NCBI RefSeq assembly: GCF_012912005.1
Contig: NZ_JABBEA010000004.1
Span: 310,001 to 374,000, forward strand
Reading direction: 5' to 3'
Length of the DNA: 64,000 nt
DNA from: Paenibacillus sp. SZ31
GTDB lineage: Bacteria; Bacillota; Bacilli; Paenibacillales; Paenibacillaceae
The notes under the pieces are model-generated. The model saw only the letters and a list, made by a program, of their open reading frames with translations, made no database searches and was not told where the DNA came from. Shown in pieces: positions 44,254 through 52,956 of this stretch. The translations under genes were made by a program, and so were the position numbers. Every line of letters begins with the position of its first letter. Within the stretch, counting starts at the first letter, position 1.

Positions 44254-44790
44254 TTAATCCTCAGAGCGATGATGATGACTGTGACCATGCTGCCCCGCAC
44301 TGTGATTATGATCTGGACTTTGATCCGGATTGCCATCCTGACCGCTACTCTGAGCATGGGCCAGTTTGTTGAGCTCATCTACATAAGTCACAGACAGCTC
44401 CGCATACAATACCCCTTTTTGCACCTGGATCTGTTGATGCAGATGACGCAATCGTCCCAGGTTACCCCGTACGGCAATTACCTCTAGGCATTGGTCATGG
44501 TTCAAGTGTACGTGCATATTGGAAATGATGTCACGATGCGCCTCATGCTGCAGCTCCATCAGGCGAATGGGGAGATCACTAATATGGTGATCATAGACCA
44601 TAACAATGGTACCAGCCACATCCTGATCGGATTGCAGTGCAGAGGGTTGCAGTAATGTTTTGCGAACAAGATCACGGAAGGCCTCAGATCGGTTTTTGTA
44701 CCCCTGTTCATCAATATACTGGTCAAACTGCTCAATCAAAGGTGTAGGAAACGCCACCCCGAACCGAGTCAAATCTTCTTTGTCTGCCAT
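44254..44790 (-). CDS. nikR: Nickel-responsive regulator NikR with His-rich tail
   Basis: A 178-residue NikR. The ribbon-helix-helix DNA-binding part is residues 1-48 (TRFGVAFPTPLIEQFDQYI). The ACT-like regulatory domain keeps all four high-affinity nickel ligands in the E. coli spacing: H82, H93, H95 and C101 (NMHVHLNHDQCLEV). After residue 145 comes an unusual tail with seven histidines in about 15 residues (HNHSAGQHGHSHHH), absent from classical NikR and likely to bind extra metal. AGGAGGAG precedes the ATG. The transporter operon lies downstream in the same orientation behind a terminator. Confidence 0.92.
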   Translation of the reverse strand: MADKEDLTRFGVAFPTPLIEQFDQYIDEQGYKNRSEAFRDLVRKTLLQPSALQSDQDVAGTIVMVYDHHISDLPIRLMELQHEAHRDIISNMHVHLNHDQCLEVIAVRGNLGRLRHLHQQIQVQKGVLYAELSVTYVDELNKLAHAQSSGQDGNPDQSPDHNHSAGQHGHSHHHRSED

Positions 44791-44842
44791 GCTTCTCCTC
44801 CTGCGCCCTCATTTGCTTCGAGTGTACCACAGACTTGTCTGC

Positions 44843-45877
44843 TCATCGAATATACTGTTGCAAAAAGCGTATTGCCGAATGCATCGCCTGTTGTCCAGCT
44901 TCACTCTCCAGATCAAATTGATAATCATGTCCCAACTTCTCTGATGAGTTCGAGAAAAACAAGGTTTCGGCATCGACATCAAGTCGCTTCAAGACTTGTG
45001 CCAGTTCAATCGATTGACTAGTCAACGGGTCATCATTGCCTGAGGTAATAAATGCAGGCGGATACTTTGCTGTGGCCTGAAACACGGTCGACATTTCATC
45101 CAGACGTGGGTATTCTTCAAATGTTTTGACTCCGGTATATGACCAGAGAAATGTCCGTATGAGCGGAAATCCCGTTTCCGCTACCGTGCTCAGATTGTAT
45201 GGTCCACAGAATAGAAGGACCCCACGTAACTCTTCCGGTTCAATGGTTGGCGTTATATTCATCAGTTTGGCCAGAGATGGATTGGTAACCACGGCCGCGG
45301 TCTGACTTGCAATCTGGGCACCTGCCGAATTGCCTGCGAGAAATATGTTTTCCGGGTCACCCTGATACTCACTGACATGGTTCTTCACGTAAGTCAAAGC
45401 CTGATTCGTCTGGATCACGGGAATGGGATATTTCGTATCCGGTGCGAGCGCATAATTCATACTGACCACAACGTAACCCTGCTTGGCTAATTGAACGGCA
45501 TAATCAGTGATATCCTCTTTATCACCCAAGACCCATCCACCGCCATGAACCCATAACACGACAGGCGAAAGTTCCGATGTTACGGAAGGATAATAGATAT
45601 CCAGTGTACTGTCATTACGCCCTTCGTCCGCATAGGGTACATCCACAACACGAGTTACTCCTTCGGAGATAACAACTTCGTTACTGTTCTTGTCTGCGCT
45701 GGCAAGTTCAAAGCCTGATTTCAGTAAAAAAATCGTGATTTTCGGTGTTAATTGAGCACCAATCCCAACAAAACCTGTAATCAAAATAAGTAATGCAATG
45801 GGAATCCAGTACCTTTTACGTTTAAAACCTCTTCTCCCTGCCCGTTTCGTTTCCAACTTGGACTGCAACAACTTCAC
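44843..45877 (-). CDS. Membrane-anchored alpha/beta-hydrolase (HSL-type esterase)
   Basis: A 344-residue esterase/lipase. The N-terminal segment (YWIPIALLILITGFVGIGAQ) anchors or exports it. The oxyanion motif HGGGW is at about residue 110, the nucleophile is in FLAGNSAGAQIA, the aspartate in TSGNDDPL and the histidine in KLGHDYQF. Translation starts at GTG with a weak GGAG site. It lies 53 bases upstream of nikR and no terminator is seen between, so they may be cotranscribed. The substrate is unknown. Confidence 0.8.
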   Translation of the reverse strand: MKLLQSKLETKRAGRRGFKRKRYWIPIALLILITGFVGIGAQLTPKITIFLLKSGFELASADKNSNEVVISEGVTRVVDVPYADEGRNDSTLDIYYPSVTSELSPVVLWVHGGGWVLGDKEDITDYAVQLAKQGYVVVSMNYALAPDTKYPIPVIQTNQALTYVKNHVSEYQGDPENIFLAGNSAGAQIASQTAAVVTNPSLAKLMNITPTIEPEELRGVLLFCGPYNLSTVAETGFPLIRTFLWSYTGVKTFEEYPRLDEMSTVFQATAKYPPAFITSGNDDPLTSQSIELAQVLKRLDVDAETLFFSNSSEKLGHDYQFDLESEAGQQAMHSAIRFLQQYIR

Positions 45878-45948
45878 CTCGCTCCATCATCATAGAAACG
45901 TCTTTACATCTAAAGTGGTGTACGTTGCTGAGCGAAACGGGTTTCCTC

Positions 45949-47052
45949 TTATTTGGGTCGCTTGGCGAGTTCCTGTCTGACTTTGACGTACGTAGTGGAT
46001 ACTTTTTGCTCCAGTGTATGGATATTTTGTTTTGAGCCTGCCCACTTCTCTGTTGCAGAAGCCAATACGTTCAATGAGCTAAGTACACGTGATGTTTGGC
46101 CTTGCTTTGTACTCTGTTTGAACTGTTGCAGTGCGTTTGAATATCGTTCTTTCGCCAGGCTAACCTGTTTTTTCGCCGTTTGAATCTGTTTCTTCACCGG
46201 ATCGGCCCCCGTCAGCATAACGCGCAAACGTTTTACTTCAGCAGTCTTCCGTTTACGTGCTTCGGCAAGCTCCTTTTTCTTGATCCGAATGTCTTCTCTG
46301 GCAAGCTGTACAACAGGTCTTAATGTGTCGGCCTGCGTACGAATCGCTGCACTCCATTCCTTATTTTTGATAGCTTTGGCTGCATCCAGCTGTCGATTGA
46401 CTGAACTGTACAGGGTGAAGAGCGGTTCATATCGGGCTTGGGTTTGCTTTACCTTTTCAGCTAAAGCTGCGATCTTCGCGTCATCGGTTTGTCTTATTTC
46501 TACACGCAATCGTTCCAATTCCGCGGTATTGGTGGCATGAAGTGTCTTTATTTTTTGTTCCCAAGCCTGCTCTTGTGTCTTCCAGTTCCCCACTTTCTCG
46601 TATGCTCGTTGCAGGGTCAACTTGTTCTGTGCATCGGCTTTGTTCAGAACGGTATCCCACGCTTTTTGCGCGGTTACGCCGAGATCTATACCCGCAGCCT
46701 CGACTGAAGAAGCAAAATAGATCGTGCCTGCGCTGAACAGAATTACAAGCCCTATAAGTAGGCGTGATCTGAAAATAAGATGAGCCAACGATGGCAATTT
46801 ACCAGGTTTGCCTTTACTTTGACGTATTACGTGACTACCGCTATCTCCTGTCAGAACATGAGATGCACTTACTCTTGTCTCCATTGGATCTATGTCCTCT
46901 AAAGCTAAATCTTCGAGATGCTGTCGCCCCTTCTCTCCTTTAATCAAGCCATGATGATCTGTGAAGTTATGTGAGCTTGATCGTTCCAATAGGGAACAAC
47001 ATTCCATTGCCTCCTGTTCACTTATCGTTTCCTTCCATGCTTCTGTTTGCAT
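45949..47052 (-). CDS. Single-pass membrane protein with long coiled coil, unknown function
   Basis: A 367-residue protein. About 90 polar N-terminal residues precede one membrane segment (LLIGLVILFSAGTIYFASS). The outer part, about 250 residues, is almost wholly alpha-helical and charged, with heptad-like runs such as ELERLRVEIRQTDDAKIAAL and KKKELAEARKRKTAEVKRL. No family is recognised. It ends directly after a coiled-coil tail. AGGAG is four bases before the ATG. A structural or envelope-associated role is possible, but nothing in the context supports a specific one. Confidence 0.55.
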   Translation of the reverse strand: MQTEAWKETISEQEAMECCSLLERSSSHNFTDHHGLIKGEKGRQHLEDLALEDIDPMETRVSASHVLTGDSGSHVIRQSKGKPGKLPSLAHLIFRSRLLIGLVILFSAGTIYFASSVEAAGIDLGVTAQKAWDTVLNKADAQNKLTLQRAYEKVGNWKTQEQAWEQKIKTLHATNTAELERLRVEIRQTDDAKIAALAEKVKQTQARYEPLFTLYSSVNRQLDAAKAIKNKEWSAAIRTQADTLRPVVQLAREDIRIKKKELAEARKRKTAEVKRLRVMLTGADPVKKQIQTAKKQVSLAKERYSNALQQFKQSTKQGQTSRVLSSLNVLASATEKWAGSKQNIHTLEQKVSTTYVKVRQELAKRPK

Positions 47053-47114
47053 GTACTCCTACACCCTTTCTTCTAAAATATTTAGCAGAATAGCCAACGA
47101 AATCAGCGAACGAC

Positions 47115-47161
47115 AAAAAAGCACCCGCAAGTCAGGCATTAGCCTGCTCTTACGGGTGCTT
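47115..47161 (-). terminator. Terminator, probably of the second GntR/ABC operon
   Basis: AAGCACCCG and CGGGTGCTT with inner CAGGC/GCCTG, then seven T on the minus strand. It lies 400 bases past the permease stop, with the inverted-repeat element between them. Confidence 0.75.
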
Positions 47162-47259
47162 CCCTCATAAGCCGTTCCATATGAGATTCGATTGAACGAG
47201 TCGCTCGAACCTTTCCTTTTTCTAATATATTCCATTCATTGTTCCTGGTCAAGTCGCGT

Positions 47260-47490
47260 CTATATAAATTGAACTAAAGAATATTTACACTACACACTCC
47301 GATGACAGAACAACCTTCCGATCGCTGTTATCCCCAGATTTTTTTGATTCCTTTTATAAAGGGGAAATCCGGGGATAGCGTATGCTTCCGATGTAGCTTT
47401 CTTGCAGAAAGCTTGTAGGCGAACGCTCCGCTTCTTCAGGTCCTTTCTATCCTCTCCGTTTTGTGTAAATGTTTAGTTCAATTTATATAG
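47260..47490. repeat. Full-length MITE-like inverted-repeat element, 231 bp
   Basis: Perfect 19-base terminal inverted repeats (CTATATAAATTGAACTAAA at the left; its reverse complement at the right), extending with minor differences to about 30 bases. The interior holds a strong stem TATCCCC...GGGGATA at about 47329-47377 and a GCTTTCTTGCAGAAAGC palindrome. There is no coding capacity. Related copies lie at 14579, 35209 and 51910. No clear target-site duplication was found. Confidence 0.85.
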
Positions 47491-47567
47491 TTTGACTGGT
47501 CTAATATCAACCCTTCGATCAACGGGAGAACCCTTCCCGCTTTTAGTTACAACTGATACAGCTCAGC

Positions 47568-49595
47568 TTATTCATTGACCAAAATAGCTTTCATTTCCTC
47601 GGTCAGGTCCTCTTCTTTCAGCATCATGTAGATGTTCTCGCCACGAGTTACATTCAACTTAATCTGATAGATGGTATCTCTCTCTGTTAGATAACCAGAC
47701 CGTTGACGCTTGAGCAAATCACTAATAATTTCTTTGTTTTGAGTCGCGACCTGCTTCTTGATGCTTAGACTCCCATCGATATATTCTGGTTGCGGAGTCG
47801 CCCACTGAAGCGAACCCGGACTGTTGATCTCCTGCTTTACAAACTGTGCGGAGACAATCCCGTCTGCCTGAACAAGCAACTGATCGTATAATTTGTGCTC
47901 CTTCAGCCATGCCAATACCCGATCATAGCTAGGTTTGATCTCGAAATTCCACATCTCTTTTGGTTGAAATGGATCTTTCGAAGACGAGTCCTGATTCATC
48001 TCCACGTAGGCAAACGACTGCCACGGGGAGCGTTGTTCTTCATAGGTCTGATCCAAAATGTCCTGTTTCAAGAGTTCCTTGAATTCACGGACTTGCTCCG
48101 GATTGCTAATATACACCTTTCGGTATGAACTAGTGGCAGCGCGAATGCCAAAACTTAATGCATCCTCTTCCAGCTTATACGTTTCAAAGGCTACTCTTTT
48201 GTAATCATGGGACTGTTTCAGAGCCATTAATTCCTGATGGAATTCGGCTTCTGGAATATAGTATTTGCGTTTCATCACCTTGCCGTTATCCAGCTTGTAA
48301 TTAATAAATACATACTCATCATCACGCATACTTGGATTGATTGGATCATTCAGTAAAGGAAGATCGGAATCCACGATTTTTTGATGAAGAGCGATAACTG
48401 CCCCCATGTATTCCGGATCATTAGAATAGAGGTGAGCATCGTCCTTTTTCTGAGTGACACCGTTACTGTAGGTATAACTCTCACCACCAAGCTTAATGCT
48501 GTGCACCTTGTTCAGTTCAGGCACTCGCGCAGCGTATCCATTCCAGCCGGCAATAGGTACGTACAATATCAAACCAGCGACGACACCATACAAAATCAGC
48601 TTGGGCAGAAGTCTACTGCTCCAGATCAGCCATGTTTTGCGAATAATCATCTCGGCAACGATATAACCCACAATGCCACCAAGAACATATCCGAAGATTC
48701 CCCATCCGGCTGATCCTCTTGGAGCAATAATCGTGAAGTAAGCTCCGCCAATCAGAACTAGCGTAAACATTAAACCAAATCGGAATATAGGTTTCACAAG
48801 AGTAAACGTGACTGCTTGCGTAGCAGATTCAACCTGTCTTCTCTCGTAGAGCACATAAGTCAGAGGAATAAACAGAATTGCAAATATCGAATAGATAATT
48901 AATTCCTGACGGATTACTGGAACCATACTGATGGAACCTATACGCAGGACAAGCGACATTTCTTCCGAATTACGTCCCAATTCATCGTACGGATATCCAA
49001 GCAAATAATGCTGGAGATGAAGTGACATAATGAACCACACGACCACAGGTAACAAGAGGAGCGCGTATACGGTAAGCCCCTGTAACACAGATTGCCCAAT
49101 GCACATGCCAACCGCCACAGTAAGCATGAACATAAATAGCGAGTAGATGCTCATGCTCAAGCCCCACATCCAGATCGTACTGCCATCGAACAGAAAAGCA
49201 GGTTGATCCAGTACTGCCCATACCCAGCCGGTAATTGCAGTTGTAATCCAGATCGGAAGCAAAATCATGGCATATCCGGTCAATAGATTTACCGTTAATA
49301 GATGTTTACGACGTAACGGCAAACTGTGGAATAGATCTGAAGACGCACCTGATTGCATGTAACGGAATAGAAAGATTCCAGCAGATACGGGGAGTGTGAT
49401 GGCGAACAAAATCTGCACTTCACCATTGGCCTGAAACAAACTTGTAATCTGTTGTGGCACGTCCCTGTACTCGGTAGCGATATATAGCGGAAGTGAGAAC
49501 AACAATGTGATGAGATATAAAATGCCTATCCATCCATGCTGTCTGAAATTTTGGATCAGGATGCCCCGGTTACAGAACAATCGGTTGAATATCAT
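47568..49595 (-). CDS. Large ABC-2-type permease with extracytoplasmic domain
   Basis: A 675-residue membrane protein. The first 350 residues hold about eight to ten membrane segments (WIGILYLITLLFSLPLYIA through LILYGVVAGLILYVPIAG). The last 320 residues are soluble and beta-rich and start after the last segment, so they probably face outside. It overlaps its ATPase gene by 26 bases. The layout fits YtrC/YtrD-like permeases joined to a large outer domain, regulated by a GntR repressor. The substrate is unknown. Confidence 0.7.
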   Translation of the reverse strand: MIFNRLFCNRGILIQNFRQHGWIGILYLITLLFSLPLYIATEYRDVPQQITSLFQANGEVQILFAITLPVSAGIFLFRYMQSGASSDLFHSLPLRRKHLLTVNLLTGYAMILLPIWITTAITGWVWAVLDQPAFLFDGSTIWMWGLSMSIYSLFMFMLTVAVGMCIGQSVLQGLTVYALLLLPVVVWFIMSLHLQHYLLGYPYDELGRNSEEMSLVLRIGSISMVPVIRQELIIYSIFAILFIPLTYVLYERRQVESATQAVTFTLVKPIFRFGLMFTLVLIGGAYFTIIAPRGSAGWGIFGYVLGGIVGYIVAEMIIRKTWLIWSSRLLPKLILYGVVAGLILYVPIAGWNGYAARVPELNKVHSIKLGGESYTYSNGVTQKKDDAHLYSNDPEYMGAVIALHQKIVDSDLPLLNDPINPSMRDDEYVFINYKLDNGKVMKRKYYIPEAEFHQELMALKQSHDYKRVAFETYKLEEDALSFGIRAATSSYRKVYISNPEQVREFKELLKQDILDQTYEEQRSPWQSFAYVEMNQDSSSKDPFQPKEMWNFEIKPSYDRVLAWLKEHKLYDQLLVQADGIVSAQFVKQEINSPGSLQWATPQPEYIDGSLSIKKQVATQNKEIISDLLKRQRSGYLTERDTIYQIKLNVTRGENIYMMLKEEDLTEEMKAILVNE

Positions 49596-50472
49596 ACCCT
49601 GCGTCCTCCATTTCGTAAATAAAGATTTCCTCGAGCGTCAAAGGCAGTACATCCAGCAGATACGGATCATGTATACGGAATTGATCGGTTACCTGTTGTC
49701 TGTTGCCTTTGACAATGTACAGGGATACGCTTCCCCGTTTCTCTTCATGCAAAATATCAATCTGCTCATCCATGGCTTTGGCATGGTCCGGGTGACGGAA
49801 AGCGACCTGGATTTTATGCGTATCCGCCTTCAGATCATCGAGATCTTTCTCTACAATAATTCGGCCTTTGTGCATAATCGCCACATGGTCACACAGATCT
49901 TCGATCTCACGTAAATTGTGGGACGAGATGACAATAGTCACCTGACGCTCAGCTGCTTCCTGGAACAGCAAGTTTTTGATCTGCTGACGCATGACCGGGT
50001 CGAGGCCGTCAATCGGCTCATCCATCAGCAGTACTTCAGGCATACAGCTAAGTCCCAGCCATACGGCTGCCTGACGGCGCATGCCTTTGGACATGCGATG
50101 CAGCTTGCGTTTTACATCCAGTTTGAACACGGTAGCCAGTTGCATGAACCGTTCCTCATTCCAGCGCGGATATACCGAACGATAAAATGCAGCCATCTGA
50201 GTTATTGAAGATTGCGGGAAAAAGTAGGGTGAATCGGCCATAAAAATTGTGCGGCCTTTGAGATCCATATTTTCATAAATCTCATTATCTTCGATACGAA
50301 CAGTCCCGCTGTCCTGACGGTAAATACCAGCCATCATTTTGAGCAGCGATGTCTTGCCTGCCCCGTTGGAACCGAGCAAACCATAGATCGACCCCTTATG
50401 TATGTGCATCGTTACGCCATCCACTGCCTTCTCCTGTTCAAACGCTTTGACGACTTGATTCAGCTCAATCAT
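49570..50472 (-). CDS. ABC transporter ATP-binding protein
   Basis: A 300-residue ATPase with Walker A GLLGSNGAGKTSLLK, signature MSKGMRRQAAVWLGL and Walker B VLLMDEPIDGLDP. The SKGM-type signature and the C-terminal extension of about 80 residues match BcrA/YtrB-type exporters. It overlaps the GntR gene by eight bases and the permease gene by 26 bases. Confidence 0.88.
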   Translation of the reverse strand: MIELNQVVKAFEQEKAVDGVTMHIHKGSIYGLLGSNGAGKTSLLKMMAGIYRQDSGTVRIEDNEIYENMDLKGRTIFMADSPYFFPQSSITQMAAFYRSVYPRWNEERFMQLATVFKLDVKRKLHRMSKGMRRQAAVWLGLSCMPEVLLMDEPIDGLDPVMRQQIKNLLFQEAAERQVTIVISSHNLREIEDLCDHVAIMHKGRIIVEKDLDDLKADTHKIQVAFRHPDHAKAMDEQIDILHEEKRGSVSLYIVKGNRQQVTDQFRIHDPYLLDVLPLTLEEIFIYEMEDAGYDIQPIVL

Positions 50473-50854
50473 GAGGCGCCTCCTTCTCTATACGGGCCAT
50501 CGCTTCCTCAAACAAAAGCGTCATATCCGCTTTGGTCAAACCGGAATACGAAGCTTCTGCAATCAACTTCACCAGAGACTCTCTGATCTCATCTCTCATG
50601 GCTTCATTCGGATGTTCCACTGACGATGATACGAAGCTTCCTTTTCCCTGCAAAGAATAAATGTAACCTTCACGTTCAAGCTCACGATACGCTTTCTGAA
50701 TCGTATTTGGATTCACGGTCAGCTGCGTGGATAACGCACGAACGGAAGGAAGCTGCTCGTCGGGCTTTAGAATACCGTATACGATCATTTCTTTGACTTT
50801 GTCCACTAGTTGCTCGTAGATCGCCTTACGGCTGCGTACATCTAATTCGAACAT
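50465..50854 (-). CDS. GntR-family (YtrA-type) repressor 2
   Basis: A 129-residue regulator with winged helix-turn-helix LPSVRALSTQLTVNPNTIQKAY at about 36-57, similar to the GntR protein at 32959. The chosen ATG follows AAAGGAGGTGCGGG; an upstream in-frame ATG lacks a site. It heads a GntR-ATPase-permease operon. A palindromic operator overlapping its promoter is visible 140 bases upstream. Confidence 0.88.
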   Translation of the reverse strand: MFELDVRSRKAIYEQLVDKVKEMIVYGILKPDEQLPSVRALSTQLTVNPNTIQKAYRELEREGYIYSLQGKGSFVSSSVEHPNEAMRDEIRESLVKLIAEASYSGLTKADMTLLFEEAMARIEKEAPHD

Positions 50855-50992
50855 CCCGCACCTCCTTTCTGTAAATGTGTGAAATAACCTATCGGTTGAA
50901 ATGACTGTATCTAAGGTGCATGTGTAGTTATCTGGGTGTAAAACAGGCGTTACCTGAGCTGTGCAGCTGAACGTATTCAATTCTTAGGTGTA

Positions 50993-51036
50993 TTAACTGT
51001 ACTACTATTATTAATACAGTTAAATCGGATTGTCAA
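50993..51036 (-). promoter_or_regulatory. Promoter and palindromic operator of the second GntR operon
   Basis: On the minus strand TTGACA (51031-51036), a 17-base spacer and TAATAA (51008-51013). Arms TTAACTGTA (50993-51001) and TACAGTTAA (51015-51023), perfect and 13 bases apart, lie across the -10 region. This arrangement suits autorepression by the downstream GntR protein. Confidence 0.6.
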
Positions 51037-51694
51037 CCGTTTACTTTGACTTCTTGTTTTATTCGGAGTACGTTAAGAAAGATAGAACATATGGTACATT
51101 TGACATATATCACTTTTGGGGACAGGTTCATTCCGGCTTATGATGGGGCTCGAATCAGGGTGGCATTCACATGAAGTGAGGCAAACCGGCTATCTGAAGC
51201 GATGTGACTAGATGTGGCTACTTGAAGTGATGCGGCTACCCGAAACCTTTGCTTTACCGCTTTTGACAGAATTACATGCAAAGGTTGTTCAGGTCTTTAC
51301 CCTTCCGTTATGATGGAGATGAAATATTGTTCAATAATCACTTTATCTTTGTTACTTTTTGTGCGCGTTTAACCTGATTGATTGTTAGGTCTGTTATGCG
51401 TTTGTTGTGTTGTAGACCTATTGTTTGCACAGTAGTGGCTGTTTAGCAGGTAGCTTATAAGTGTTAGCAAAACTGTGTATTTGCTTAAATTCGGGTTTGC
51501 ACAAATGAGCTACTATGCAGTGGTCGAGTGTAGAATGGGCCCGTTATTCATTTGGCTTGTTGGTCTAAAAATCCGAAGGTCTGTATATCATTCGCGTTGA
51601 ATGGGTCGGGCAGACTCCGGCCTTTTCAATCGTTTATCTGTTCGTTTGGAGAGCCAACTCGTGCTGTCCGCACTGAGCATACATATTGTAGATA
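51037..51694. other. Gene-poor region, degenerate repeats
   Basis: No credible ORF. Around 51190-51245 a degenerate repeat of the form GGCTAYYTGAAGYGATGYG occurs two to three times. The rest is AT-rich and unlike coding DNA. It is possibly a decayed gene or a noncoding region that accumulates repeats. Confidence 0.35.
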
Positions 51695-51858
51695 TGTCTT
51701 TCAAAGGGTGGACACGGACATGAGAAAGCACTTCGGAATTGATATTCTACATATAGATCATTTTTAATTTTATATCTGAAAACATCTATATGTAGTGTTT
51801 CATATTCCTGGATGGATATAGTATCTTTTTAGAAAAAGTGTCCACTCTTTGAAAGACA
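51695..51858. repeat. 164-bp inverted-repeat structure, MITE-like
   Basis: The 21-base ends at 51695-51715 and 51838-51858 are inverted and match at 20 of 21 positions (left arm starts TGTCTTTCAAAGG). A second inner pair, CTACATATAGAT (51747-51758) and ATCTATATGTAG (51784-51795), is perfect. No ORF. It could be a small nonautonomous mobile element or a long hairpin transcript. No target duplication is evident. Confidence 0.55.
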
Positions 51859-51909
51859 AAATTAAGATAAATGTCCTTTTCTAGTGGACAAATATATGCC
51901 CGAATTCCA

Positions 51910-52020
51910 TTTATATAAGCTGAACTATACATTTACACGAAAATATAGAAGTAAGTAGTAACCCTAAGAAGTGTAACTAGAAGCTTGCTGTAAGAAAGAT
52001 ACTATGGAGGCATATGTTAC
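51910..52020. repeat. Half copy of the dispersed repeat, upstream of mqnB
   Basis: It starts TTATATAAGCTGAACTATAC and continues through a block AAGCTTGCTGTAAGAAAG. It aligns along about 110 bases with the reverse complement of the element at 47260-47490, starting from its terminal repeat. The second half is missing. It ends about 30 bases before the mqnB start and may carry the promoter of that operon. Confidence 0.65.
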
Positions 52021-52050
52021 ACTTCTAATACCTCATAAGGAGAATCCGAG

Positions 52051-52956
52051 ATGAATGAACATAGACAGGATAAAGATCAGAATAATAAAGAGAACGCCTC
52101 ATTCGAGACTAGTGACCAACAGGGAGAATTAAGCGAGGCAACAACATTTTCAGACACTAGTCCGGTACAAGCAAATTCATCACAACGTGTGTTAATTGTA
52201 ACCGCGGTTGATGCAGAAAAAGATGCGGTCCTCCGTGGTTTGGGAGACACGGGCGCGGAACGATTTGACGTCATCGCAGCGGGCGTTGGCCCAGCCTCGG
52301 CCGCAGCAGGAACAGCCGCTACATTGGCATATGCCGTAGCGGCTGCAAGCACTAGGGCGTTGGCGCAGGGTTCCACCGCGCCAAGCGAATCCGATGTGAC
52401 ACAGACATCTGCCACATCTTCAAGGCCGGGGCCCCTTGCCGGGGCCGGATCTTCACCAGCCTACATGCTGGTGATCAGTGCCGGCATCGGCGGCGGGTTC
52501 CCCGGCCGGGCAGACGTCGGCTCCCTCGTGGTCGCCGACGCCATGGTTGCTGCCGATCTGGGCTCGCAGACGCCAGACGGCTTCCTTCGTGTGGACGAGC
52601 TTGGATTCGGCTCGTCCATTGTGGCGGCGGACGCGGAGCTTGCCGCTCGCCTGCGCCATGAGCTGCAGCGGGCCGGGCTCGCTGTCAGCGGAGGCACTGC
52701 GGTCACCGTGTCAACGGCGACCGGAACAGCGGAGACGGCCGCGGAGCTATTGCGCCGCGTGCCGGATGCCGCCGCCGAAGGCATGGAAGGCTTCGGCGTG
52801 GCAACAGCTGCCCAGCAGTTCGGCGTGCCAGCACTCGAACTGCGGGCCATATCCAACGCGGTCGGTCCACGCGACCGCGACGCTTGGCGCATCAAGGATG
52901 CCCTCGATGCGCTCCAGGCTGCAAGTTCCATTTTACGGGAGGTTATTACATCATGA
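52051..52956 (+). CDS. mqnB: Futalosine hydrolase
   Basis: A 301-residue nucleosidase of the MTA/SAH phosphorylase fold. The core matches MqnB: VLIVTAVDAEKDAVLRGL, VIAAGVGPASAAAGTAATL, SAGIGGGFPGRADVGSLV, EGMEGFGVATAAQQFGVPAL and the final AISNAVGPRDRDAWRI. It removes hypoxanthine from futalosine (or adenine from its deoxy form) in the menaquinone pathway. Family members are about 220-230 residues. This one has a 45-residue polar, acidic N-terminal extension and a 40-residue Ser/Thr/Pro/Gly insert (about 98-137). The second half of the gene is very GC-rich compared with neighbours. It shares an ATGA overlap with mqnD. AAGGAG precedes the ATG. Confidence 0.88.
   Translation: MNEHRQDKDQNNKENASFETSDQQGELSEATTFSDTSPVQANSSQRVLIVTAVDAEKDAVLRGLGDTGAERFDVIAAGVGPASAAAGTAATLAYAVAAASTRALAQGSTAPSESDVTQTSATSSRPGPLAGAGSSPAYMLVISAGIGGGFPGRADVGSLVVADAMVAADLGSQTPDGFLRVDELGFGSSIVAADAELAARLRHELQRAGLAVSGGTAVTVSTATGTAETAAELLRRVPDAAAEGMEGFGVATAAQQFGVPALELRAISNAVGPRDRDAWRIKDALDALQAASSILREVITS

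Noticed and set aside
51552..51767. Possible 71-residue ORF upstream of mqnB
   Set aside because: It runs into the 164-bp inverted-repeat structure, lacks a ribosome binding site and has no coding character.
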